Shown here in pieces: positions 28,801 to 40,759 of a stretch of 40,759 nt of DNA. Below the pieces are notes generated by a model that saw nothing but the letters and a program-made list of their open reading frames with translations, was not told the origin of the DNA and ran no database searches. The position numbers and the translations under genes are program-made. This DNA comes from Lingula anatina (lineage: Eukaryota > Brachiopoda > Lingulata > Lingulida > Lingulidae), in contig NW_019773573.1 in assembly GCF_001039355.2 (NCBI RefSeq), forward strand, positions 1 to 40,759, given 5' to 3'. How positions within the stretch are numbered: the first letter of the stretch is position 1; each line of letters begins with the position of its first letter.

Positions 28801-30855
28801 AAGGTGGCTGCCATTGCCTCTCAGGATACAGCATATAGCACAGCAGATGGTTTTTGTAATTTTTTTCAAGAATTTTAATCCAATTTTCAAGCATTTTTTA
28901 AATTCAATCAACCCTATGTCTGCCTCAAACAGTTAAATAAAATCTTATCTATTAGTCAAGGAAAATATTAGCCTAGGACAAAACAGATTCTTTATCATCT
29001 AATGGACTTCAGTTAATTATCTAAAACTAAAAACACTTGACAACATCAAAAAAGCAATTTTCACAAATTATACAATCAAAACAGATGACTACATAAGGAA
29101 TAAAAATGGCATCACACAAATTAAGTAGCATAAGAAGAAAGAAAATTCGGTGTTTATTTCCAATCCTCCCTCCCCAGCAGACAAACGACATTGATTCACC
29201 GTTGAATCAACGTTAATTTTGTATTAATATATATCTGACTGAATTCTCAAGAATAATGTACTAACGAGAACTACATAACAGAATATTAATAATAATAATA
29301 GTAATAATAATAATAATAATAACAATAATAATAATAAAATTTAAATAAAAAATTTAGAATGCACAGCACATACAAAAATTGAACAAAACTGACGACGGCT
29401 ACAAAAGGTATGGTAATAACTCGATCTTTTCAATGGGAGACATTGTGAATTTTACAAAAACTGTATTTTTAAGTCAAAATTTCTTAAAATTAGGACATTC
29501 CTTTTGAGTGGTACCAGCAAAATTAAAGACCTGGCTACTCTTCAGTTTTATTCGATGTGGTGAAAGCACCATAAATGCTATACAGAATTTTTGTGCTTAG
29601 AAAATTACATGTCTGAAAGTCTGATAATTTTTGCCAATTGAAAAGATCGAGTCCTTACCGTAACACCCACTCACCATGTGTTTGGACCAAAAAATTGATC
29701 CTAAAGATTGCGAGCGCTGGGCAGGAAATACAGCAATATTAATGGGCATGCTCGCCACAGTCACATGAATTTTTTATCAAGTGGACTTTAACTTTCACCA
29801 TATACATATATAATGGCAAATGTCAAAAAAAAAATAAATAAATAAAAAAAAATCATCCTGACGTGGTGTATTTTACATGAATGCTGGATATGTCATGCCT
29901 AGGTCTTTTGTTCTTGACATTTGCCATTTTCGAAGTCAGATACACCATGAGTCAGCAAGAGCACATGGCATCCACACGTTTCATACATGTGTATGTCACA
30001 TACACCCGAATCACTGCCTCGTGGAAGATCGACCACTTAACTCTTTTACAGTAATTACTTATAAGATTCAAACAAAATGAATTCCTATTTTTTCCTGAAT
30101 AGCTCTTTTTTTTATAATACTCAAATCTGGTGACTTAATATTTCTGAAAAGTTAGTTGGTCTCTGGCCAAAAAGTGTGTGCATGTTCTTCTTTGCTAACA
30201 AAAAACAAGGAATCTTGAAGAGGTAAAATTTTGGAATGAGTGGCACATTTGAAATTAAAAGTAATTACCGTAATATAATACTGGTTTCCATTAACAGAAA
30301 ACTTTATTTCAAAATAAAACAACTGTTGCACATGTTAGCAGTAACACATGGCACCAGACAAGTTAACTTAAGGGCTTATTTCATAAAAAGTCAAATGTTC
30401 TTGGGGAAAGCTTTTAGACAGCTATAAATAAACAATCGTTTAGGCAAAGTCAACTCTGTGATATTTGTTGTCTAAAGTATCTTTAAAATAATGATTGGCC
30501 CGCACCCATTAAATGTTTCTGAGATACCTGTACGGGCTACTGTAACTGTCACCAATGAGATAAAAACCTTGTGGAAATTCGCAACAGGTGGTTATTTCCA
30601 TGACAAAAAAACTTTGTAGCAAAAAATTTGACTGAAAAACTGACTTCAAACTTTTTGTGAAAAAAGCCCCAGCTGGAATAAACAAGGTTTTCTAAACTTT
30701 TTCCAGGATGCAATCAATTGTCACATTCCATATTAAATGATGTTACCATACAACTAACCTTGACATTACTGTAAGCAGAGCCCACTTTCTCTTCTATTGA
30801 TTTGAAGGTCTGGGAATTCCTGGAAAAAGATTGCCAACCACATTAAGGAAGGTTT

Positions 30856-30949
<94 letters not shown>

Positions 30950-33900
30950 CAACAATAGTAAACTGATCACATACGAAAGTGAAATCTAAGTACTAAACAG
31001 AATATCTGAGAAAATCACCATCTTTTGCCAAACATCCACAACATAATAAGTTAAAATTTTGACACTATTACCAAGAAAGCTCCAAGGGGTCAGTTAAGGA
31101 AATTCGTACCTTAGGTCTGACAGTTTCTTTCCTGCAGCATTGGCAGCCTGACTGGCTTTGGTGCCGACATTCTTGAAAGCTTCATTCGTCTTCTGGTAGC
31201 TGGAAAGTTAACAAGAACAGAACGTGTAGTGATAATGATTTTTATATCCTTCATGCATTTCATGTTACTCACTAAATGTATTATCACCACCTGAAAATAT
31301 TTTGACTGTTCCTGTGTATATTTTGTTAAACAAGCAGACAAAAAAATTCAATAGAGAATGTTTTTCATGTAATGTCATGTAAATATGTTGATGTTTCAAA
31401 TTGCTGCATTTCTCAAGCTAGATTAAACACTAGACACAACAGACATATCAAAGAAAAACTCTGAATTTAAATAAGCACACATAAATATATAAAAAACTTT
31501 TCATACAAAAGGAGTTTAATGATACATTTTGTTTTTGCATACATAAGCACGATAATAAATTGCCACCAAATGTCCCTTGCAGGATGAAGAGTTACGTAAG
31601 TAGTAGGATAATAAATAATCTGACCATGAGATTAAGATCTTATGAATAACCTCAACCCTTGAAATATGTTAGTATGTGCTACAAAGATGGAGTGCTCTTA
31701 TGCAAAACATTATGAAAGCGAAGATGCAATCTTATAAGGTCAGTATGTACAAACATGCACCAAGTATTGTTATTGTGATGGTATATAGCATTGGGTATTG
31801 GCAACAAATCAAGGGAAGAAAATATCACTAAAAGTTCTTTCCAAAGAGGGTTTTATCTGGAATAAGTTTGCAACCTTTGTCCACTTCAATTAAAATGTAT
31901 AATTTTAAGACGCATCATTTAAGATAATTTATATAGTAACCACCATGTTTTGTTTCTCGAGTAATCAAATTATCATCAAATCATCAAAACTTTTGGACAA
32001 TAATAAATACATGGGTTCTTCTGGACTGACAAACAGAATAAAAAGGCACCAAGTGACGAAAAAAATTCACCAAAAAATTCATTGGCCTGGCCACAGTTTT
32101 GCTGTAATTTGGCATCAGGCCAATATCAGAGGAGGATTTCATCACAATCATAAACAACCTCACTGGTGGTTCTTAGTTTAGCTCATTGTGGCAGCTGAGA
32201 GTGCACCGTCACAACTAACACAATCAGTTTTTCCCATCTACCGCAATAGGTGTGCAACATGAAAAGCTTAATTCGTCAGAAGGCCACTTATAACACATTG
32301 ATCATTCCCCATGTGGCCACTTAGCACATATTAATAACTCTCCATATGGCCACTTAGCACATAAATAATTCTCCACATGGCACTTAAAACACATTTCATA
32401 GAGCAAAGTCACATTACCAGAGTGCGAGCAGTGCATTTTACAAGATACCAGACCCAAACCACAGCTAATTGACCTTTTCATCACTAGTCAATCATTTATA
32501 ATCAAATTAGAATCATCTGAATAAGTCACAATTAATACCCCCCCCCCCCCCCCCTTTTGTACCTCATGTAGTAACAGTCTATATAAGACTGCTTAGGAGC
32601 AGTCACTACAGTTTTAATGTCTTATTGATAATTAAATTAGTTACCAGACCAAGGTCAACATTTCCGTCAAATTCCAGTGTTGAAATTATTAAAATTATCT
32701 ACACCATAAATTTATATTAGTTTTATGCATGTCTGTGTGTGTATTAAGAAAATGCAAGACTATAACAGGAAACTGTAAAGAAGCATACATAAATACACAC
32801 ATCAGAACAGTGGGTGTGTCTTTAACTTTAAACTGAAACATTAAATAGCAGCACAAAAAAGTGCTATGCTATATGGATTATTATTATTACTATTTTTTTT
32901 GGGGGGGGGGGAGGGGGGATAACATCAATATTCTTTCCCACAAACTAGTGAACAAAAACCAAATTGTGCATGGCATATTGTATTTATACTGATCAGATGC
33001 TTAAGATCTTTGCAAAAATTTTATTCACTTTTTAAAAAATCAAATTGAACCTGATTTTAAAAGCAAAGCAAAACACATAGTGCATTTCTGCAACACAGTA
33101 GCAATTTTCAAACACTATGTTATTGCAAAATTTGAACAAATATTAATGGAAGCTGCTAAATGTTATGTTCAAGAAACTGTTAATATAAGATTTTCAAACA
33201 ATTTTCATTATAAAACTGTCGAAAAAAATCAACAAAGGATTAATTGGCAGGCAAAGTACTCACGCTCCCGACGACGTGATCTTATCTTCCCATTGGTGCA
33301 ATTTCTCATTTGTCTTTTTGTACCTGCGTAAAAAGAATAGGAGAGGGACCCCACACATTAATTTGCGTTTCATTAAAAATGCCCAAATTGGAAAATAAAA
33401 AGACAAAAACCACTCAATGCTCACTCTTTGTAACATTAGTGGCAGAGGCGGGACATGACACAGAATAATATGAAAACTGTGTCGCGTTAGTGAAAGTCTG
33501 GAGCATTTACCACCGATGTACATTGTGTGACATTGGTGGCAGAGGGTGGGATGAAGAGTTCACATGCAAAGCATCATGTGCCAATAATAAAAGAAATAGT
33601 GGTGACAGTGACTATGACCCCAATGTTAACTAAACCCCAATTGTTACAAAGGGGCTAAAGCATGCAAGTATAGCATATAAAATGAAACAATTTCCGTACT
33701 GAGAACAACAGAAAAGATAAGGGAAACTACAGGCTGCTACGAAAAAATTAAGACATAATCCACAGAGGCCTGACAGTGTGCAAGATATACACAGATCTGC
33801 ATGCATAAACACTGATATTTAATACTAGTACTGTAACATATATTCTGACAGTTACTAGTAATTAGCTGATCCTAATATTCCACTTAAGCAATATTTCACG

Positions 33901-36900
33901 CCAGCTGAAACAACATGATTGCCCAAAAACCACCTGAAAACCTCATTTGGCTATACAACACTGATCTTAATTTTTGTAACATAAATTATTCTGAATAGAT
34001 AGAGATAAGCAGAGACAAAAATAAATAAAAGAACAAAATTCGAAACAAAAATCAAGACAAGATTAGAGGCCAAAACTGTGTAAATCATGTACCCAATATT
34101 TCTCCACAAATTTAGGAGCTGGGACCCATTTCACAAAAAAAATTTAAGGCCCAAAGTACGACCTAAACTTTAAGTCCAGTTCTTTGGCCCTTCTCTGACC
34201 CTGTGTGAAGTCTTCAGCCCAATGAATCAGGGGGCTTTAAAGACTTCATTGAGAGTACTGTAATAAATTGTCTGAATCCAACTTACATAATCTTTTGGAA
34301 TAAAAGGTGATAAATTCAACTGAAATCTGATGACTGAAAACTTAAAACAGACCCTACAACTGGCTGTGTGCAAATTTAAGGTGGTTTACTGAGAGTATTG
34401 ATAATTTACATATTAATTTTTTGTTGCAATATAAGATGACAGCACAATTTTAGAACCATCTATTAAAACTGACTTAGTGCATTATTACCTACAGCACCAC
34501 CTGATCACAATATGACAAATTTCTACACACTCAAACTTGGGTGTGGTCATAAAGCACTTTGTAAAGCATGAATAGTCTTCTATTCTCTCTTGAAAAATTT
34601 CAGGCCAAAAGTTAAGAATCAATGCCTTGGTATTTTCTGGTGCTCAAATTTTTATTTGTGTTGAAAGTCAATATTTTCTACAGATATTTTTGTATTCAAA
34701 ACTATATATATATGCATTGGAAGTAGAAGACAGAAAGAGCTTTGACTGGGCAAAAATAAAACTTGGCAAAATGAGTTTTATTTAAAGCACTGAAAGATTC
34801 TTGCAGTTAGTTCATGTTTTAAAATCACAGGCCTAAAAGCAATGCATGGTGCTACCAATGTATCTTTGAATAAATATAATATTTAGTGTTTAGTGTGTGT
34901 GAGTAGCTATGCATTGAAGAAGAAAATCTAAAATCATTATTCTGGTTAATTCTTACGTGCTGTGAGCCAGATATATATTAAATACTACTAGGAGTAATGA
35001 CTTCTTCCTGCACGTGCCCTATTTTAGACAGTCCCCTATCATGCATGCAAGGAGCATGCTCTAACATCAGCACGTTGTGCACGGAGTCTTCATGCACACA
35101 TACGCGCATGCAGGAGTACTCACGTCTCAGAGTGGGTGATCTTGTCTTCGAGTTGGTGCACTTTCTCGGACGTCTTTTTGTACCTGTTTTATGGATCATC
35201 AGAGAAAGAAATTATTAGCGCCCGAGACCACAAGAAGTCACTCACTAATTGGTCTCATCATGGCTTTGGCGCCATCTCAGTGGCCACCTGAATCTCACCC
35301 CAGTCAGGTGCCCACCAGGTGGCTTCAAATCAAGACAGGACTGCACCCACACTTTTATGTTCATAAATGGCATCTCTTTTTTGTAAGAAAACCAGTTGAA
35401 GGAAAACAAGGGCCTTTCCCATACAGTTTCAATAATGCTCTATTCAATGAAGTGTGAGAGAAATATTATAGTCTTTTGATGATTCTATTTTTTTTTTTTT
35501 TTTTTTTTTGACATTCAAACCATATCTAATATTCAGTAATTCTGAACATTCTCCAGTAGTAAAGCAACCCTCATGACAGCATGCCTTCTCTCATGCACCA
35601 GACACATTTCTATCAAGCAGAATACAGCAAAGAAAGAATGAAGCCTTTTTTAAGAAGTAGAAACAAGACATAATTCACATTAAAACCAAATCAATTGTAA
35701 TGATTAAGAACAACAAGCAATCAGCTGAGCTGATTTATCAGATAATTGACTTCACATAAAAAGCGAGCCAAGCTCAAAGAAAAAAAAAACACAGCCAGTG
35801 AATAAAAAAAAAATATATTCCTACAGATTCTTCTATTAATCTTCTCTATACATTTAAGCAACACTGTTCATTAAACCCATCAAAATCTGAAAGAACTTCA
35901 CAATAAATTAAAAAAATACCTTCGATTTCAAAAATGCCTTATATTTCAATTCCTTTTTTTTTTTTTCCCAATCCAATGTTACTTTACAATGGCCACTTAC
36001 GCGTCAGACTCCCGAATGCTGGTCAGCGTGCTGGAGACATCTTGTTTGAACTCCTGCAGCGTCGTGATTCCAAGTTTCTTCTTCAGCTCGTTAGCATGGC
36101 GGACCTTCGCACCGAGGACTGATCTCAATGTCTGAATCTCTTCCTCTGTCTAGAAAAAGATGAAAGAGATAATTTAAAATCCTTAACTTTAAGGAACATG
36201 GAATCATCATTCAAATACAAAAAGGTTTTAACATTATTTATTTTGATTTTGGAAATAAAAAAATGCACTATACCTGATCACCAAATCATGATTTAAACTA
36301 AGAAAAAAAATTTTTTTTCGAATACATGCAAAAATTAAAATGACAGTAAGAACTTTCAAGTCATTAAAAAATTGAATGACTAGAAAAAAGAAATTACAAG
36401 ACACAAGAAAAAGCAACATTAATTCTCCCAAAGTTCTATCATATATACCTTAGCCAGCTCTACCCTCCATTCTTCCTTCTCTTTCTCTACTTCCGCAGGA
36501 TCTTTAGTCGGCGATGTGTCTGCGATACCGCTATCTGGGGTGGCAAGCTCGGCAGTGTCGTAGAAGTGGTCGTCTGAAGGTAAAATTTTAATACCATATT
36601 TAGCATAATTTTATTGTTGCCATGGACACATGACAATAATTTACTGAGGTTTTTTTCATTAAAACAACTATTCACAGCTCAGACTAGTCACTTTCCTCTT
36701 ACGATAATACAATTTTTCGATCAGCTGCAATGTTACTGATGAAACAGGATGTGATGTCAGAGGTCAGCACGGCTCAATGTTACAGCTAGGCATAAATAAC
36801 ATTATGAATATAATGGTGAACATTTCAGTGACTCTTTGATTACACTTCATTAAAACCTCCCAGTGCTTGAGCTATGATGATAATAATAATAATAGACATA

Positions 36901-38440
36901 CTACCAAAAAATTAAAATAATAATTTTTAGGAAACTTGAATTTGCTTTCCTTCTCTGTCTCTACATGGAATCAAGCAAAAGATTTTTGAGATCAAAATGG
37001 AGTCTAGGGCCACCCACTGGAATCAAACATACAAGCAATCATCGCGAAAAGCTATAAAAATCTGATATCAAGTATTTGTTAACTATGGCAAGGTGGTCTT
37101 ATACTATACTTCAACCTGAGCCTAATACCACACTGATAATTTCTAAAATCACCTCCACAATCTCCTGGAAATACTGACCTGAAAAAAGAAATCAATTTCC
37201 AGGAAGTGCTGACCTATATAAAATAAAGAAATCAATTATGTTCCCGTAGGCGAAACTATTTCCAGATTTGTCACTCAGAGTATTACAATGGCTCAAGTAG
37301 CCATGATAAAGTCATCAGCTGGAACAAAATCAATAACGTTATGTCATGCTGGTTCAGTCATCTCTCCCCAGAGACTCCAGACACTGAGCAGTATTCTCTA
37401 AATGGAAAAAAAATAGAATGTTATTTTTTAATATATATATATTTTTTTTGACTCAGCGCCATTGACCGGCTTCAAATTACCTCAGGACCTGTTGGGTTGG
37501 GTGGGGGTCAATTCCACGACTTATTTGACTAGGATTTCCATGTGAGTGCTGTTATACTGCTCCTGATAGGGTAAGATGTGACCACATGACCATGTAACCT
37601 TGTCTCATTTTAAGAAATTTATGATGACTTCAAAAATACAGCATCTGTAAAATTTACAATTTTTCCCCCATTAAGAAGTTTAAGTAATTGCCAAAGTTTG
37701 CTTCATTTCTCCATCATGGTAGTCCTATTACAGCATGCTTATATAAAACAAAACATATTTCACAAAAGTCGTGTATCTCTTATAATACTGTTATCACAGT
37801 ATCACAGTGGGGCAGAAAACTTAGCGAGCCCCACCATTCGGTTTTACGATACGTTTTCTATGGGGGGAAATTATCCCATTATAATCTGCAGAGTTAAGCT
37901 ATAAGCTTTGCGTAATCCAACATAATATCATGTAATTGGCAGCTTGCGAATCGCGATCCATTACGTAGGAAGTGACTCCATTGCCCCATTACTTTACCCA
38001 TTATCAACCCTTACATCACAAAATAAACAAAAATTTGATATATGAATATAAAGTCTTAGCTAATGAGAAAAAAATAAATTTATCTCCATTTTGAAGGCAT
38101 CACCTTGTGAAATTCCATAAACAAAAAAACAGCAACTAAGCTTATATTCCACAGGAAATGAAACCACAGGCCAAGTGAGATGAACTTTGAATCCAGACAG
38201 CGGTTAAGAGCCCTTTTCTACTTCCAATCCATCACTGTGAAAGAGGATGACGTGACCACAAAGTTTTTTTTTTTCTCCATCACACACTGTAGTGATGAGT
38301 GTCTCTTAAACAAACTGTAGAGATTAATTCATTAAGTAAAAGAGAAAATTAAAATTCAGGATGTAGAACCACTATTTTTTTTTTCACTCACAATGTTGGG
38401 CATGGAAAGCAAGGTCCAAGGATGAGACAGACAGACAGAC

Positions 38441-38472
<32 letters not shown>

Positions 38473-38642
38473 GGGAAGACCCATATACACAAAAACCAAG
38501 AACAGATAAAGATAGTTTTTCCATCCTGAACATTGAAATTTCTTCCAGGTAATTAACAAGACTTATCAACCTCACCTATCTCAGCGTAACTCGTCCCTCC
38601 TGCTTCAACGCCAATGGGATGTCCAAGATCAACACTCTCCAT
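25779..38642 (-). CDS. TPD52: Tumor protein D52 (TPD52) family protein, complete, eight coding exons
   Basis: Exons 38576-38642, 36449-36573, 36001-36149, 35124-35183, 33264-33323, 31110-31199, 30759-30819 and 25779-25898 join with all phases consistent. They give 243 residues with both small exons or 223 with one. TPD52 proteins are coiled-coil adaptors that dimerise and act in vesicle trafficking and exocytosis. Recognisable parts are an acidic N-terminus, the coiled coil (EKEEWRVELAKTEEEIQTLR and onward to ELKKKLGI), the LQEFKQDVS segment, YKKT repeats, NVGTKASQAANAAGKKLSDL, NSQTFKSIEEKVGSAYSNVK and a low-complexity tail ending ETKVPL. The length fits family members of roughly 180-225 residues. 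Start chosen: the only ATG before the first donor in frame (MESVDLGHPIG). Confidence 0.96.
27141..27385. mobile_element. Foldback/MITE-like element in TPD52 intron
   Basis: Arms of about 100 bp pair: left ctccctggggagtctcacta ... aatgtctgtcacgccta, and the reverse complement of the right arm reads the same with few changes. A spacer of about 45 bp separates them. There is no ORF. Confidence 0.85.
28481..28530. repeat. (CA)n microsatellite
   Basis: Interrupted CA dinucleotides preceded by a short TC run. Confidence 0.9.
29175..29220. mobile_element. Fragment of CAACGTT-type repeat
   Basis: cccagcagacaaacgacatt ... gttgaatcaacgtt resembles the ends and core of the repeat at 9943-10095. Confidence 0.4.
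29287..29338. repeat. (AAT)n microsatellite
   Basis: An AAT tract with a few substitutions. Confidence 0.93.
29408..29668. mobile_element. Foldback/MITE-like element, family 1 copy F
   Basis: The left end ggtaataactcgatcttttc and the reverse complement of the right end ggtaaggactcgatcttttc match over about 25 bp. The interior is homologous, in inverse orientation, to 7489-7757. Confidence 0.75.
30759..30819 (-). CDS. TPD52: TPD52 exon 6
   Basis: 61 nt encoding NSQTFKSIEEKVGSAYSNVK, equivalent to the NSPTFKSFEEKV block of vertebrate TPD52. The acceptor is tctttttccag and the donor gttagttg. Confidence 0.95.
30859..30947. repeat. (CT)n(AC)n compound microsatellite
   Basis: About 20 CT units followed directly by about 22 AC units, close to the 5' end of the TPD52 intron upstream of exon 6. 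Confidence 0.97.
31110..31199 (-). CDS. TPD52: TPD52 exon 5
   Basis: 90 nt, phase 2 in and out. YQKTNEAFKNVGTKASQAAN followed by AAGKKLSDL matches the family's 'YKKT...SNVG...KKL' segment. It also starts with the YxKTxE motif of exons 4a and 4b, suggesting older exon duplication. The donor is gtacga. Confidence 0.94.
31200..33263 (-). other. TPD52 intron between exons 4b and 5
   Basis: Non-coding. It holds a degenerate approximately 33-bp repeat (ggccacttagcacat motif, about four units, 32281-32393), a run of 17 C at 32538-32554 and a G-rich run at 32898-32920. Confidence 0.7.
32281..32393. repeat. Degenerate minisatellite, about four units
   Basis: ggccacttagcacat recurs every 31-36 bp with variation, separated by taataactctccatat-like segments. 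Confidence 0.7.
33264..33323 (-). CDS. TPD52: TPD52 small exon 4b (duplicated 60-nt exon)
   Basis: 60 nt encoding YKKTNEKLHQWEDKITSSG. It is about 65% identical to exon 4a at the protein level, with matching phase and donor. It is likely an alternative cassette. Confidence 0.88.
33324..35123 (-). other. TPD52 intron between the duplicated small exons
   Basis: AT-rich intron of 1.8 kb with no further copy of the 60-nt exon and no recognisable element. Confidence 0.6.
35124..35183 (-). CDS. TPD52: TPD52 small exon 4a (duplicated 60-nt exon)
   Basis: 60 nt, phase 2 in and out, encoding YKKTSEKVHQLEDKITHSE. It has the same length, phase and donor (gtgagtac) as the exon at 33264-33323, so it can be included or skipped without a frame change. 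Confidence 0.88.
36001..36149 (-). CDS. TPD52: TPD52 exon 3: coiled-coil core
   Basis: 149 nt, phase 0 in and phase 2 out. TEEEIQTLRSVLGAKVRHAN followed by ELKKKLGITTLQEFKQ is the most conserved block of the family. The acceptor is tctttttctag and the donor gtaagtgg. Confidence 0.97.
36449..36573 (-). CDS. TPD52: TPD52 exon 2: acidic region and coiled-coil start
   Basis: 125 nt. DHFYDTAELATPDSGIADTS is followed by a Glu/Lys-rich coiled-coil start ending WRVELAK. The acceptor is ttttaccttcag and the donor gtatat. Confidence 0.93.
37600..37695. mobile_element. Family 1 MITE fragment
   Basis: atgatgacttcaaaaataca ... caatttttcccccattaaga parallels the segment at 7676-7757. The left part was not recognised, so the copy looks truncated. 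Confidence 0.55.
38425..38473. repeat. (CAGA)n(GA)n microsatellite
   Basis: CAGA units followed by GA units with one AAAG interruption. Spurious Ser/Leu ORFs arise from it. Confidence 0.95.
38576..38642 (-). CDS. TPD52: TPD52 exon 1 (start codon)
   Basis: 67 nt encoding MESVDLGHPIGVEAGGTSYA and two more codons, then ATA G|gtgagg (phase 1). Its last G joins AC of the next exon to form Asp. Confidence 0.85.
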
Positions 38643-40182
38643 TATGGACAGAATCCACGCAATTTCTCCCAGTTCACTGTTGATATTAGTCCCAGTAAAG
38701 AATCCAGAATTGAAAATTCTTTTTCAACTCTGTCAAAACTCACAGCAGATATTTGCACCAAAAAAAGGTTCAGAATGGAATATTCATTTTCAACCCCAAA
38801 AGCTTTCTAATTGTTAACCCAGAGCTCTCTTCACTGGCCCAGGGAATTAATACTTCACGGAATCTCCTCCAAGTTCACGACAGATATTCAAGCTCCAAAG
38901 AACAGTGCAGAATAAATTTGTTTTCAACCTTGAAGCTTTACAGTTTCCTCTCATATACTGTTGTCTGGGTAAGAGCAAAGTAATACCTTGGGTCAAAAAG
39001 CAAAAATTAATAATTAAGCTTTAAAAAATATTAGAATGACACCATGAATGCTCCAGTCACTATATGTCAGTATTATTTGACTATTCCAGATTAAAAAACC
39101 CTGCCTGGTACTAGAGATTTGATCCTACAGCTCAGCAAAATTACATCTGATGGTACGCAGAATACAGAGACCTCAACCTCCCAGAGACTTCACTTTTCAC
39201 GGTATAATCCTACGAACGAACGCAACAAAACGCCTTTCAGGCAGATCACATCAGATCAAATCTCCACAATCAAACAGAAATTCCTTCAAGCAGAATCCCC
39301 TGGATAGAAAGATACAGAAAATCCCTCGAGCATAAAGGCTGATGTAGTCGGTCGTTTAAGCTGGACTTGATTCTGTCCGGCGGTCATCTATGTAATGACC
39401 TACCTAACTTCTTGGTAATAATGACCAAACACAGGTATTAAATCTCCCTCACAAAACAAAACCAAACCAAACACCCCAGCTTCTTAATCCATCTTTCTTG
39501 AAATTTACAACACACAAAACGCAAAGATATCTCTCCTTCTTCGTCCTGATCTGGCTAATGCAACAATACAGCTAAATGTCAAGTGAAACAGAAGACCACT
39601 GCTCTGCGCCAGGCTATCAGTCGGTTCTACTATCTAAATCCGATTACTGATTACTCCATCCGCTACACGGTCTGGAATATCCACTGCTTGTGAATAATAA
39701 TGCTGTATTGCCATTACGCATACGTTACTCCCACTGGTTCAGATAGCATTTACTTTATGCACTGTCACGGCTCAAAAAAATATTAGCTTATTCAATTTTG
39801 GTTTTGCAGATTTTTTCTTAAAAATGAAGCATATAGGAAGCCTAAAGGGTACAATAGAATACCACCATTGAAAATGTTGTAATACAGCTTTCCTATGAAG
39901 AATTTACAGTACCTTCTTTACCCTTAAATTATTGACGTCCTGCTGCTCAATATTCTGCAGTATTCCTGACCCGTTTCAATCATATATCGCTGTCATTGGC
40001 CAAATGTGCACATATAACTATATGCCCATGAAAGTGGTTTTCATGAGCCATGTGCAGATTAATATTGTTTAATTTTACTTATTTTTTTATTTGGATAAAT
40101 TTATAAATGTAATATTACAAACATGTATATGTGCGTAAGTAGATAAGCCTTAAAATGCTGCTGTGAACGCATTTAGAGCTCA

Positions 40183-40248
<66 letters not shown>

Positions 40249-40759
40249 GTACTGTCACAATGTTGAAACAAGGCAGCAAAGCTGTCAAATGTACAGACAA
40301 AAAACAGAAAATAAAGATGCAAAAAAGGTCATTTTGTCAGGTAACATGGTCAATAACATGAGCGGACCCAGAGATATTCTCTGACAGTATTCCAAAGTAT
40401 CTATTTTGATCCATCCTCCATTTTGATGGTCTTCCAACAGAAGAAAAAATAGATACCAGGCAATATAAACTTAATAACCTGACTGTCTTCCGGAAGTCCC
40501 AGAAGATGGTCTCAATCTACCCTTTCAATAAGATTACAGTTTCAGGACCATGAGAGTTCAAATTCACATGATGTAAGTCTCAATATTTGAAAAATGATGA
40601 CAGTGCATAAAATAATATTACATAAGTAACATAATGTTTAAAGACATAAAAAACAATACAACTGCTTATGTGGAAATACAGAAATGTCAGAGTCTCAGGC
40701 GGATGAGAGTTTAAAGTCACAAATGCAAGTGTTTGAGAAAAAATTATAAAGGAAAACAA
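38643..40759. other. Upstream of TPD52: presumed 5' UTR/intron/promoter DNA
   Basis: No TATA box or clear untranslated exon could be assigned. A (TA)n tract lies at 40187-40246. The ORFs here are short and unsupported. Confidence 0.4.
40187..40246. repeat. (TA)n microsatellite
   Basis: About 30 TA units, which form the Tyr/Ile pseudo-ORFs on both strands. Confidence 0.97.

Larger units (their letters stand above)
25899..30758 (-). other. Last TPD52 intron (4.9 kb)
   Basis: Non-coding. It contains a foldback element at 27141-27385, a (CA)n tract at 28481-28530, an (AAT)n tract at 29287-29338, a MITE-like element at 29408-29668 and a CAACGTT fragment at 29175-29220. The short ORFs inside have no splice sites or family resemblance. 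Confidence 0.7.
36574..38575 (-). other. TPD52 intron 1 (2 kb)
   Basis: Contains a truncated family 1 MITE segment at about 37600-37695 and a GA/CAGA tract at 38425-38473. No coding sequence was seen. Confidence 0.65.

Noticed and set aside
34997-35457. Plus-strand ORFs over TPD52 exon 4a
   Set aside because: They are antisense or intronic. The minus-strand exon has phase, splice sites and homology.

Overview
This is a window of animal nuclear DNA. It is AT-rich, carries many simple repeats and foldback elements, has spliceosomal introns and small genes, and contains assembly gaps (582 N at 11321-11902; one N at 24361). A receptor of the plexin/MET superfamily, a TPD52-family gene and a TARDBP-like fragment make it a bilaterian. 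The miniature transposons (one of the 'CCCGTAGCCA' type, plus CAACGTT-rich elements) suggest a marine invertebrate, but the species cannot be named from the sequence. Every gene that could be supported lies on the minus strand, so genes read from high to low coordinates. || Layout: (1) 5924-187: eight coding exons in perfect phase encode the membrane-proximal half of a MET/RON-like receptor: PSI domain, four IPT/TIG domains, one transmembrane helix and a short tail ending in a stop, with AATAAA near the window edge. No sema or kinase domain is visible. (2) 12753-10486: a TATA box, a signal-peptide first exon and two further candidate exons of an unidentified secreted or membrane protein. Whether they belong to the receptor gene is unresolved. 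(3) 14951-16502: two isolated open exons with good splice sites and no recognised family. (4) 16827-16977: a fragment of TARDBP (TDP-43) at the linker/RRM1 start that has lost its frame. (5) 17425-20578: the most unusual part, a GC-richer array of about 25 copies of a 52-bp repeat packaged into at least seven exon-like blocks separated by short GT-AG introns. A TATA box and a 114-codon ORF lie at its upstream end. The repeat is open in all three frames on the minus strand and closed on the plus strand. (6) 25779-38642: a complete TPD52-family gene of eight coding exons, including two duplicated 60-nt exons that look alternatively used. || Intergenic and intronic DNA holds several foldback/MITE-like elements, including one family with three copies here, microsatellites and three local duplications (218 bp, 631 bp, about 547 bp), some of which may be assembly artefacts. 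No RNA genes, CRISPR arrays or prokaryotic features were seen.
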